This document shows, piece after piece, positions 32,241 to 41,772 of a stretch of 64,000 nt of DNA. The position numbers and the translations under genes were made by a program. Under the pieces are notes generated by a model. That model ran no database searches, was not told the origin of the DNA, and was given only the letters and a program-made list of their open reading frames with translations. The DNA comes from Euclidia mi (lineage: Eukaryota > Arthropoda > Insecta > Lepidoptera > Erebidae): NCBI GenBank assembly GCA_944739405.2, contig OX123182.2, forward strand, positions 57,973,183 to 58,037,182, given 5' to 3'. Each line of letters begins with the position of its first letter. Within the stretch, counting starts at the first letter, position 1.

Positions 32241-33311
32241 TTTATACTGATATTAAAATTTCTTTAACATAAAGCAATCTGTTTGTACAATATAGGCATA
32301 GCGCAATTTTTGTTCTCAGTGGAGCCATGAGCATGGTTTACATTAGACGTTATTGGTACTAAAATAGTTGATGAAAGTAGGTAAATACCTACGTGTTGTA
32401 AGATGATAAAAATAATTAAGTCCGTTCCATGTATGGAGAGGCCCTTCTTATTTTTGTTTTGTTTTTGTATAACAATGGTGAAGCGGTTCTTAGAATACCT
32501 ACATCTAATTCCATTCCTGCCAGTTTTCAATTCTGTTTTGCAATAAATTGGCTGTGACATACGGGCGGACAGACAGATAGAAATGGCGAATCTATAAGGG
32601 TTCCGTTTTTTTAAATTTTCGGCTAATAAGCGCAAAAGCCGTATCTCAAATAAAGCGAGTTACGAGATTTTATTTATTTATGGATGCTTTATTGTTATTA
32701 TAGGTATAATTATTATGGTAAAGGTTTCGAAATACGTCGCCGTTTTTAGGGGTTGTGAGTGATTGGGGGGGGGGGGGTAGGTCTCGGATTTGACATTAGC
32801 TGTCAATATGATCATTCCAAGATGGCGGGCTTGCGTTTCGTTTCACGTTTTTCACATAAAACCTAAAAATGACATTTGTCAAACTGTACTCAAGTATAAA
32901 AACTACGTTCCGTTTTGCATAATCGCCGAAGTATTTAAGAATTTTTGGAAATTGTTTAAAAATATTTAGATGCAACTCCGACAGCCAAAATTACTTTTAG
33001 GGGATTAAAACTAACTCCTTTAAGCCCCCTACACCACCAATACCCTCAAATTCAGGTGACTCGTTTCGAAACCCAACCCATTATTGTTTTTCAAAATAGA
33101 TGAAATACCAAAAATATATGTGGATATACCTTATTCATGAGATACTACTATGTCGCTTAGAAAATGATAGAATAAAAATTTGAGTTTTAGCTTTTTCGTT
33201 AGCTCTCCTAATACATGTTTGTATGGAAAAATATAAAAAAATCTTTCTCTTAAAATATGTGTTGTTTCAAAGAAAATAAATATTAAAAGATATTTATTTA
33301 CCTATATTTTT
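32241..33311. other. AT-rich DNA with repeat debris
   Basis: At about 32,560-32,625 lies 'GGACAGACAGATAG' with 'CTATAAGGGTTCCG', a motif of another common insect repeat. A run of 13 G occurs at 32765-32777. No gene is recognised. Confidence 0.45.
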
Positions 33312-34190
33312 TTATAATTTACTAACGAAAAACAGCTCATCAAAAGTTAGCTGTCTGCTACAACCCGGCAGGTTTTCTTTATTCTCATCGAAAGTTAAAG
33401 GCAGTGTGTGAGGTAATGAGGCTTCAATACTTATTATTTGCTGTTGTTCACGAGGCACAGTTTCATTTTCTTTCCTTTTACGGCTTGGTATTGTAGTAAC
33501 TTCAAGCAGTGATGAAAAATTTTCCTCTCCGTGATCTCGCAATGCCATCCCTTGAACTTGACCAGAATCAACAATTTCAGGCAACTGCCAATTCATATAA
33601 AACGCCACAAGCTTTTCTTTCATTTTCGTGTCCCAGAAAACATCATCTGTTTCTATAATTTCTATTTTTAGTGGTATACTTTCGACACTCCACTCAGCAA
33701 ATAAACATTTTTGTTTGCGTGTTACGTGGCGTTGCCCCTGAATTTTGTAGTAACGATTACAATATTTGTTTAGACTAGTCAGTTCACTTTTTTATCATGT
33801 TTCCATATTTGTATTATATTTGGTCTTATACTATTCTCCAGGCCATTCTTATAGGCAACTATAGAACATTAAATTTCCACAATCGTGTTTGGACCTATTA
33901 ATCCATCTGGCGTGGCACCAATAAACGGATTATCCACAAGGCTCGATTGTTACATTTTCTTGCTTCGCCAGTTGTTGCAAAGCCAGTTGTTGCAAAGCCA
34001 GTTGTTCATTTTAGACTCCATGCGCAACTGCTTTAATATTGCAAATATTTTATTTGTACAAAATATTTTTTACTAAGTTGGCTTTACTGCTGTTATCTCT
34101 CCCTTTTTACCACTATACCAAAATTTGAATCTGTCAACATATTCTTACGCAATTCGAACCAGTCACTGCTATCCCTCTTGTATTTTTTGC
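33312..34190 (-). pseudogene. YqaJ-type (viral recombinase) exonuclease pseudogene
   Basis: Minus-strand pieces follow the order of the YqaJ exonuclease domain. About 34,185-34,096 reads 'DWFELRKNMLTDSNFG'. About 34,011-33,935 holds a helix with 'LAKQENVTIEPC'. About 33,935-33,870 gives 'NPFIGATPDGLI' with the catalytic Asp, then 'VEI', where a TAA replaces the codon after Ile (family: Glu-x-Lys). About 33,790-33,720 gives 'YCNRYYKIQGQRHV'. From 33,700 to 33,312 it reads 'DTKMKEKLVAFYMNWQLPEI' and a charged tail. At least three frame changes and two stops break it. A 15-bp tandem repeat at 33,967-34,011 adds in-frame copies of LALQQ. In insects such genes are usually multi-copy and transposon-linked; which element carried it is not clear. 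The nuclease would be a 5'-3' DNA exonuclease. Confidence 0.72.
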
Positions 34191-35684
34191 TTACCACTAG
34201 AGAGTTGAGTCAAATTTGTTAAAAAAAATTGTTTGGCATTTCTTGGCTAGCTCTTGAACAAATTGTGTTAGGAATTACTGCAGTCAAATGTGTGTAAGAC
34301 GTTGCAGAACTGTTATTTTTAACTTTACTGTATTTACAATAAAGATAATTAGTTAGGTACTTTATTATTTAAAAAATACTATAACTTGTGTTATAGCAAA
34401 CAGAGAAGTCACCTTCTTACTTATAAATGATTGATTTTAGAAATGAAAAAGATATTAGATGTACTGAGACATACCTAATAGTTTATGAATAATCAAAGTT
34501 TTACCCGATGTACCTAAATAGGTTTATGTTCACAACACAATAATACAACCTTCGTTACCGCTTGTGTGCGGACTGCGGAGCGCCATATTAGCGCTGTTTA
34601 TTGTTCGCCGTGGCGGCATCTTAGCGCCCCAGGCGCTCTGACAAGCTAATGAATTTGCAATATATAAAATTATTCGATTTTATGTTATTACTCTTTCAAA
34701 TATTGAAAACTGTGGCAGCTATGTATTGCGAGAATAATTTATATAATTATATTATGCATAATCGATAATCTATAACATAGTCAGTCTTATAAGAATTTGT
34801 GTAAAAACGTTATTTTATTACGACGCTTTCTTGTTCAAATCCTTCGTAGAACTTTATTTCTCTAATTGTGCATATTTTATTCTTCTAATTATATATTTAT
34901 AAGCACAGAAACAATAACACAGCAACAAGAATATAAACTTAGGTCCTAATTATATGTGCCCATAGTCACATGAAAAGCCTATTTGATTCAAAGTATTCAG
35001 TCTATAACATGAAACATGAAATTACGAACTCAAATCGGCGTATTAAAATAAAGGTTTACGTAAAATTTCGTGCAGCGGAGACGCAAGCGACATGACCCAT
35101 CTCTCACAGGGCTCATAGCCGAATGATGAGGTCTGGGCGGGGCGTATACTAGCAACTGACACTCAGTACACCGCTTATGCTAATAAGGTTTAAATTGCCG
35201 AAGCGTTTGATATTGATGGGATCTACCGAGCGTCAAAATCATAGACGTTTTTCAGATTTTATTTAATTTTACAAAATATACACGTATAATATGAAAATAA
35301 ATAGGGTAATTCTTTAGTTTATTAGGTATCCTACAATATTATTAAATAAAATATGACATTTTACGATCAAAATATTGCAAACAGTGAGACGAAAGATTAT
35401 TTTCTGCCTCGTTTTTGTGATTTTTTTTACCGTGATTCTATTTTACATACATGAAAAATTCTTTCAAAAGTCTTTTGTTCAGATTTTTGATTTCAAGCTT
35501 TATTTTTTGCTAGTTTGTAATATGTACCGTTATGGCTAGTTGCGCGACGAAAAATTAGGTGTTTCACGGCTTCTGAGGTATAACAGCGCCTTAAGCTCCT
35601 TTCTGGCAGTATAGTTGGCGTATCTTCTACGCAACTTAAACGATTCGACACGAGGATTCAGTTTCATACCGCGAAAATATTTCA
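34191..35684. other. AT-rich DNA, nothing recognised
   Basis: No gene. GC-richer patches at 34,555-34,640 and 35,080-35,180 look like single-copy or ancient repeat sequence. The YqaJ relic's upstream part may extend in here, but I cannot read it. Confidence 0.35.
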
Positions 35685-35945
35685 TCATCATCATCATCAT
35701 CATCAGCCTTTAACAGTCCACTGCTGGACTAGGCCTCTCCTTTGAAAGGAGGAATTGGCCTACTATACCACGCTGGCCAAACGGGTTGGTATAGGGTTTG
35801 TATCAAGTTTTCCTTCTTTTACAGTGCTGTTCTCTGCACAATATGTTCCCTCTGTCGGTTCTTACGACACCCACGGGATGATATGGGGTGGTGACAATTC
35901 GTATTCTTAATCCGTCACCACACGGACAAAAAATATTTCACCCTG
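35685..35945 (-). repeat. LINE/SINE-like repeat with CAT microsatellite
   Basis: It opens with an ATC repeat (35,685-35,704), then 'CAGTCCACTGCTGGACTAGG' and later 'CCCACGGGATGATATGGGGT'. The block matches a common insect repeat whose minus strand ends in a TGA/ATG repeat. Related to 28.02 and 63.67 kb. Confidence 0.7.
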
Positions 35946-36170
35946 AAGTAAATTTTGAGTAAGTTCTTTGAAAGTTTGATATGTTCCTTGCAAGAAATAA
36001 GTGCTCACATAATATTTATACTGAAAATATGTTGGACGACACGAATATCTTTCTTATAAGTTTTTTTTCCGAAGGTTAGACACTGTTACGCCTATTACCT
36101 TGTTATAGGATACATCCCATGTTGTCGCTGCAAATTAACTGATAGATCCTTCGGCCCGTTGTAATTTTTC
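35946..36170. other. AT-rich spacer
   Basis: No feature recognised. Confidence 0.3.
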
Positions 36171-36660
36171 CGTCATGTACCCGTGTGCCGGAGGGTCGGG
36201 TATCGCCGAAGCATTTCTCGCTACCCCCCGACGGGTATTGGCCCGACAGATGGTCAGGCGGGCCCCGAACAAAACCCCCTTGGCGGCGGATGAAGGTGTT
36301 AGGCACCACCGCCAAAACACCCAGCAGCCGCAGAAGAAAGGTAGGATGGCAACGCAACATCGCATCTCCTCTTCCTCTGCGGCCCCACCGCGACGCAACG
36401 ATGGTGCGCCCCCATTTGGTCGCGGGAGATAGGGCGTGCGGCAACGCAACACCGACACGTCTCTCCTCCCGCGACTGCGAGGGACAGAAGAACTCTCCCT
36501 CGCACCCGCACCATTGGACGCATCCTGCGCAGGCCTCCGTCAAGCCCACGCAGAGCGTCCACTCCTGGGATCTCGCTTAGCTTCACCGTGGGTGTCCTAA
36601 CCACGGTTACTGAGCCCCCCACCACGACAAGGTGGAGATCCAACGGGGAGGAACCTTAAA
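36171..36660 (+). repeat. Dispersed GC-rich repeat, copy 2 (longer)
   Basis: It shares its start ('CATGTACCCGTGTGCCGGAG') and end ('CCACCACGACAAGGTGGAGA') with 19,022-19,290, with about 200 bp of extra middle sequence. GC-rich in AT-rich surroundings. Probably LINE 3' untranslated DNA. The several open frames on both strands are by-products of GC content. Confidence 0.78.
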
Positions 36661-37285
36661 TCCTCCCAACTCGGTGCAGTTTTTGCCCTTAGGGACTTCA
36701 ACAACTTGTAATTACACAAACACAATACACAGAGGTGCCATAATATAATTATCTAAGATGTCTCAGATCAAATAGTAATTTAGTGCAAGTTCTAAACATA
36801 GTGTTTCACCGTTGACTAGTGGATGCAAGTTTTGGCTTAACTGCTATATTTATAAAATATATTTTTGAATTTGAGTTTTTTGTCTTACGTGCAGGTACTA
36901 CGTAAAAGTAGAACAGATTTTTAGAATAGTTCGTTCCTTAATCGTTTATAACAGCAACTTATATTGTTTAACAACCATTAATTATGTGTGTGCATCGAAA
37001 CTTAACATATAATACATAATACATGAAAAGTAGTATTTAAACATGTATCTATACTCTAAACTGGACATAAAACATGCCTTTACTGAGTGAAAATACTTTT
37101 CGTGTTATATTAAACGTATAATAAAAAACTAAAACTATTTTACGAGGGACTACTCGTATATCGCTACTAACCGACTTCACTGGACCCATGAATTTATTAG
37201 TAGATGAATCTAGCGAAAGAAATCAAATGCGACGGTAGTGTATCTTTCAGTACATCTAATGAAGTGGCAGGCAGAGGAGCAACGA
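36661..37285. other. AT-rich DNA, nothing recognised
   Basis: No gene or clear repeat. Confidence 0.35.
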
Positions 37286-37289
37286 GCCA

Positions 37290-37440
37290 TGCTCATTCGA
37301 GTTTTAGATCTTTCCGGCGGAGCCCTGGTGCTTACCGCGATTCGCATGACACCACAAAGGAACATATACCGCGATGGTTTTAATGAGTAAGCCCCGAACG
37401 ATTTTTGGGGAAATGTCACACACCACGTCCGCTTGCCTTA
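37290..37440 (+). repeat. R1-clade LINE 3' untranslated fragment
   Basis: 'CGCGATGGTTTTAATGAGTA' and 'GCCCCGAACGATTTTTGGGG' parallel 'CGCGGTGGTTTTTAGTGGGT' and 'GCCCCGAACGCCTGTAGGGG' at 62,720-62,760 in the 3' end of the R1-clade LINE. An old 3' fragment of a related element. Confidence 0.6.
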
Positions 37441-37779
37441 AACTCGACCCATTTAGTTGCGGAGAGAGCAATCACCAATAATTTTCCTACCACAAAACAA
37501 ATAGAATTATTCAATTATAAAGAATTCACATAGTAGTGCGTAGTATATTGCTCTTATTCCAATACCAAAGCAACTATGTACATTTTACTTGACCTTATCA
37601 TTTGGAAACAGTCAGCGTCGACGGCGAAATATGAATAATGTTTTTTTTGCTCGATAGCATTGCTCTATCCAGCCATTAGACCGCAGACAGACGGTCGTCG
37701 GTCTGTCTAAAAATATAACCTTTTTGCTTAACAAAATATCTAAATTGCCTTCGGCAAACGAATACACAAATACAAACAG
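37441..37779. other. AT-rich spacer before mariner
   Basis: It has a small hairpin AGACAGACGG...CGGTCTGTCT at about 37,687-37,710. Otherwise nothing. Confidence 0.35.
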
Positions 37780-37781
37780 TA

Positions 37782-39074
37782 CGAGGGTCAAACTGAAAGT
37801 TCTTAGAAAATCAAAAACTGATTACATTAGCCAGTTATTAGTTTTATTATATCTTTTCAAAATATTGTCCATTGACGTCAATACACCGCTGCATGCGATG
37901 GAACCACTGGGAAAAGCACTTTGCCCACTCGTCCTTAGGGGTCTCTTCAATGGCATCGCGATACGCAGCCACCGCTTCTTCAGCATTCATAAACCGCTTT
38001 CCTTTAAGTTTTTCTTTAATTTTTGGAAATAAATAAAAATCACAAGGCGCGAGATCGGGGCTATACGGCGGGTGACCCAGTAATTCAACGTTTGATGTCG
38101 CCAAATAGTCGATCGTTCGCTTGGCGGTGTGCGACGAGGCGTTGTCGTGGTGAAGGAGGATCCTACTGCGAGGTCGTTTCTCTCGAACTTTTTCCAAGAC
38201 AAGTGGCAAACAATTGGTAGTGTACCATTCTGCAGAAACTGTTTTTTGATCCTCTAACACAATTGTTGCGAAATGACCTATCCTTCCAAAGAACGAGGCC
38301 ACCATTTTTTTTCCCGCACTTCGATCTCTCTTCACTTTAGTTGGCAACTCCTCGAAAGGAAACACCCACTGAGCAGATTGTCTTTTGGTTTCAGGATCAT
38401 AACAGTAAATCCAGCTTTCGTCACCTGTTAGTATGTCGAACACAGCATTTGAGTCACCTCCGTTAAATCTTTCAATCATTTTACGGTACCAATCCACACG
38501 ATGGAGTTTTTGAGCCTTAGTCAAATTATGAGGTATCCACCGGGCGCAAAGCTTCCTGAACGCTAAATGTTCGTGGAGGATTTTGTGCACTTGACTCATA
38601 CCGATGCCTAAGCTTGTCCGAATCTGCTGATAGGTCACTCTTTTGTCAGTCTCTATCATACGCCGCACAACACAGATGTTATTTTCAGTCGTCGCCGTAG
38701 AAGGCCGTCCCTCACGTACATCATCAGTGAGATTAGTGCGACCACGTTTAAACTCATTAAACCAGTTGTAAACAGTCGCACGAGATGGGGCTTCATCGTG
38801 AAAGGCCAATCGTAGTCTATCATAACTTTCTTGTTGACTTAAATGACATCGAAAGTCATAAAAAATCATTGCACGAAAATTTTCTCGTGTTAAATTCATG
38901 TTGACGTGACACAGACAATTTTCAATTTGCCGCCAAATCGTAAAACAAATGACAAATGAATGAAATATATACTCAGTAATATTGGCAAAGAGTTCTATTT
39001 TCAAATTTTAGAATATTTTTTTTATTATATTGTTTATAAGTGGCCAGTTCTAAGAACTTTCAGTTTGACCCTCG
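37782..39074 (-). mobile_element. Mariner DNA transposon, apparently complete
   Basis: The 1,293-bp element has 27-bp identical terminal inverted repeats (CGAGGGTCAAACTGAAAG...) at 37782-37808 and 39048-39074. TA occurs on both sides (37780-37781 and 39075-39076). Length, ends and one open transposase frame are those of a complete mariner. It may still be active or have moved recently. Confidence 0.93.
37847..38899 (-). CDS. Mariner transposase (DD34D), intact
   Basis: The frame gives 350 residues from the ATG at 38899, close to the usual 345, without interruption. The open frame extends 35 codons further upstream, but 'MNLTRENFRAMIFYDF' is the normal mariner start. Residues 1-110 hold two helix-turn-helix units ('SRATVYNWFNEFKRGR', 'VTYQQIRTSLGIGMSQVHK'). 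'WIPHNLT' (121-127) is the conserved dimer/linker motif. The catalytic residues are Asp160 ('LTGDESWIY'), Asp252 ('HHDNASSHTA') and Asp287 ('YSPDLAPCDFYLFP'), 34 residues between the last two. It would cut the element out and insert it at TA. The inverted repeats lie 65 bp beyond the stop and about 150 bp before the start. Confidence 0.95.
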   Translation of the reverse strand: MNLTRENFRAMIFYDFRCHLSQQESYDRLRLAFHDEAPSRATVYNWFNEFKRGRTNLTDDVREGRPSTATTENNICVVRRMIETDKRVTYQQIRTSLGIGMSQVHKILHEHLAFRKLCARWIPHNLTKAQKLHRVDWYRKMIERFNGGDSNAVFDILTGDESWIYCYDPETKRQSAQWVFPFEELPTKVKRDRSAGKKMVASFFGRIGHFATIVLEDQKTVSAEWYTTNCLPLVLEKVREKRPRSRILLHHDNASSHTAKRTIDYLATSNVELLGHPPYSPDLAPCDFYLFPKIKEKLKGKRFMNAEEAVAAYRDAIEETPKDEWAKCFSQWFHRMQRCIDVNGQYFEKI

Positions 39075-39076
39075 TA

Positions 39077-39176
39077 TAGCAATTAACTTTGAAACTTTGA
39101 CGTAGTATCAATGTAACACATATTATGTAACATGAGGTGAGAATTTAATACCTACGCTGAACCAAACATACTCTTA
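39077..39176. other. Short spacer
   Basis: Unique AT-rich DNA between the mariner and the next terminal repeat. Confidence 0.3.
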
Positions 39177-39220
39177 GTGTCTAAACACACTATGCCGAAC
39201 TAACGCGACCGAGGTTCGGC
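39177..39220 (+). repeat. Left terminal repeat of an element split by the copia insertion
   Basis: GTGTCTAAACACACTATGCC... matches the complement of 63430-63473 over 44 bp with about seven differences. The two ends are 24 kb apart only because the copia element and its guests sit between them. Without these the element would be roughly 550 bp, a MITE or small DNA transposon. Confidence 0.75.
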
Positions 39221-39449
39221 ATTATTACGCCTGCAATACTATGTGAATTACTGATGACCCACTATACCGAAATTACGTTGCGTTATAGCATACAGCGTAA
39301 CTTCGGTCGGACGTAACCACGTAAGTTAGTCGGCAACTTTTCTAGTAGTAGAGTACACATTATACGCGACCGAAGTTTGGTTCGATTGCCGACGAAGATA
39401 CTACACACAGTTGTGCAACGGAATTTCAGCCGGGTAAGTTCGGCACTAT

Positions 39450-39630
39450 GGGTGAAACCAAACGAGCGTAATTTTGTGACTGCAGAAATTCTGCTGCATT
39501 CGGTTTCATAGAAAGTCCTATTTGATTCACACAGCGACGCAAAATGAGTTACTAACAACAATAGACTTTCTTTCTGCAACCGAAATTCTGCGACTCACGA
39601 CTCACAAAATTACGCTCATTTGGTTTCACC
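39450..39630. mobile_element. MITE with about 30-bp inverted ends
   Basis: 'GGGTGAAACCAAACGAGCGT' at 39450 and its near-complement ending at 39630 (one mismatch in the first 30) enclose 181 bp with no coding capacity. It lies inside the older terminal-repeat element. No clear target duplication. Confidence 0.72.
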
Positions 39631-39674
39631 CTTATGGTAAGTCATATCAGCCGAATACATCGGAACGTAAATTC

Positions 39675-39842
39675 TATTATTTATTGTAACTAAATATTAA
39701 AAACTCTATGAGTGGCAACAGTTTAATTTTTTATAGTCTATGTGTACTTTTCTTCTATTTGTAAAATAAAAGACTGTCTGTTTCAAAGTACCGATCACAG
39801 AGTACCTTTTTATATACGGCTACCGATCTGTGCGTTTTATTA
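39675..39842 (+). repeat. Copia left LTR
   Basis: 168 bp, starting TATTATTTATTG and ending GCGTTTTATTA, so it lacks the common TG...CA ends. The limits are fixed by the target duplication AATTC on the left and the primer site on the right. It contains AATAAA near 39,768. Confidence 0.88.
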
Positions 39843-39857
39843 GGTTATGGGCCCAGA
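39843..39857 (+). promoter_or_regulatory. Copia primer-binding site
   Basis: GGTTATGGGCCCAGA directly follows the LTR. This word is known from Drosophila copia, where it pairs with an internal part of initiator tRNA-Met. Confidence 0.8.
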
Positions 39858-39921
39858 TCTATAATTCGCGATAAATTGCAGTTTTATTCCGGATTATTTA
39901 CTTTTCATGGACTATCAGTGT

Positions 39922-40590
39922 ACGTGCGAACGTGCCTAAATTAAAAGGGCGAGAAAACTATGACGAATGGGCGTTTGCAGCGGAAAATTTTCTTATGTTA
40001 AAAGGTGTGGATATTCATAAACAGGAATCGACTGATGCAGTTACCGTAGATGAAAAAAAAGCAAAGGCAAAACTTATCATGACAATTGATTCAACTATTT
40101 ATGTTCACATCAAAAACGAGCAAACAGTTCAATGTGTGTGGAATCGCTTAAAAAGTCTCTATGACGACTCTGGCTTTACGCGTCGCATCAGCTTACTTCG
40201 TCAGCTAATTTCTGTTCGATTGGAGGATTGCGAATCAATGGGGTCATACGTTACACAAATGGTGGATACTCCACAGAAACTAAAAGGTACCGGTTTCCAG
40301 ATCACTGATGAGTGGACTGGTTCGTTGCTATAGGCGGGGCTGACGGAAAGATTTGCTACCATGATAATGGCAATAGAACATTCGGGCATGCTTATCAGCA
40401 CGGACATAATCAAGTCAAAATTATTAGACAAGAGTTCGGAAATTGACGGCAATGGAACCAACAATGCTTTTTTGTCGAAAGGTTGGCAACACCGTAGCAA
40501 GAAAGCCAACATAGCAGATACACAAAAAACGAAAATGACGTCTTCAAAATCTGTCAAATTCTGTCAAAACGATACGCTGTTATAAATGTC
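39922..40590 (+). pseudogene. Copia Gag
   Basis: 'LKGRENYDEWAFAAENFLML', 'VWNRLKSLYDDSGFTRRISL' and 'LLRQLISVRLEDCESMGSYV' are the usual capsid motifs of copia Gag. A TAG at 40331-40333 interrupts it, after which the same frame continues ('LTERFATMIMAIEHSG'). A frameshift near 40,555 leads to a decayed zinc knuckle ('CYKCPNNQNKSET'). The start is unclear because no ATG precedes the first motif in frame. Confidence 0.82.
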
Positions 40591-40619
40591 CAAATAATCA
40601 AAATAAAAGTGAAACAAAT

Positions 40620-41012
40620 GCTTTTAGTGCGATATTTATGAACAGTACTTTTAAAAAATCTGATTGGTATATAGATTCCGGGGCTAGCTTGCATATGATC
40701 ACAGATAAGAGTTGTTTAGAAAGCGTCACACTCGGCCACAAAGTAAAGGAGATAGTAGTTGCAAACAAGGAAACAATACCAGTTATATGCTCAGGAAATA
40801 CAATGATTAGAACCATACTTGATAATTCAGCATTCGACATCACAGTCAAGGATGTGTTGTGTGTTCCTAACCTATCAACCAATTTGTTATCAGTAAGTCA
40901 ACTCATTCAAAATGGAAACAAAGTAAGTTTTGAAAAAGAAGTTTGCTATATACGCAAAAGACAGAATGTACTGATTGGAAAAGCAAATTTGGTGAATGGA
41001 GTACACAGTTTG
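40620..41012 (+). pseudogene. Copia protease, cut by the BEL insertion
   Basis: The frame has 'DWYIDSGASLHMITDKS' with the catalytic Asp-Ser-Gly, 'VLCVPNLSTNLLSVSQLIQN' and 'LIGKANLVNGVHSL', the normal end of the protease. At 41,012 it stops being copia sequence, because the BEL/Pao element starts at 41,013. The continuation (GAG-pre-integrase) is at 52,926. Confidence 0.87.
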
Positions 41013-41335
41013 TGTTCGCGACAGACATTAAAAACTATGACAGTGAATAGTGTATTCGAAATCGCGAGTGAAAATCATATAAAATCAGTGCTATCCAATC
41101 GCTACACCGGGTTCGGTTCCCGGACGCGTCAAAGTGTTAAAATAATGCTAAAATAGTGAAAATATTTAAAATGTCAATAAAAAGTACTATACAGTACGTG
41201 AACATTAGTTTAAAACTTGTGCTAACTGTAGGGACCTAGATATCGATCATAAATAGTGTTATCAGTTGTAACAGATAAGAATCATAAGAACTAATAGTTG
41301 ATAAACAGTTGTTTTGTTTACATAGTCGTTTTATA
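41013..41335 (+). repeat. BEL/Pao left LTR, first part
   Basis: It starts TGTTCGCGACAGAC and matches 51,706-52,037. The LTR is interrupted at 41,335 by another LTR element. It includes the T-arm-like hairpin around 41,105-41,125 (CCGGG-TTCGGTT-CCCGG). Confidence 0.85.
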
Positions 41336-41772
41336 TGACGGCGCATAACCAGCGCCTCCTTATTATTTCACGTCGGAACGGAAATTGCAGATGTCATGAA
41401 ACGTCATCACGTCATTAGTACAGTCTCTAAACGAATCGAAGTGCTACCGGCCGGTTGTGCGAAACGAATTGCGGTCCAGTGGCGGGGGGCACTGACGGTG
41501 TTCATGTGGACTTGTCTGGCGGACTGCGGGACATTCAGTCGGCTCGCCTGGTTGACAGTACACCATGAATCCGTCTTCGGTTCATTAAAAGACTTGCAAG
41601 TGAAAAGTGTTAGAATATAATTGTTAAGATAGTGCCTTTCGTGTTTTAAAGTAGATAGTGTATCTTAGTTTGTGTGTATTCAATGCACAAGAACCCAGCC
41701 GCGCCCACTTAGTAGGAACTCTGAACACTCTGAAGTGATTATATCGGCCAATAATCTAGTTACCCGCCTACA
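41336..41772 (+). repeat. LARD-like element, left LTR
   Basis: 437 bp with TG...CA ends. The next bases, TCAGAAGTGGGATAA, may be its primer site, but I cannot match a tRNA with confidence. Confidence 0.88.

Noticed and set aside
32765..32777. G run as a functional quadruplex
   Set aside because: A single homopolymer run without further G tracts; could also be a sequencing-length uncertainty.
36103..36643. Several open frames in the GC-rich repeat at 36 kb
   Set aside because: All three frames and both strands are open, and none is kept in the copy at 19 kb.
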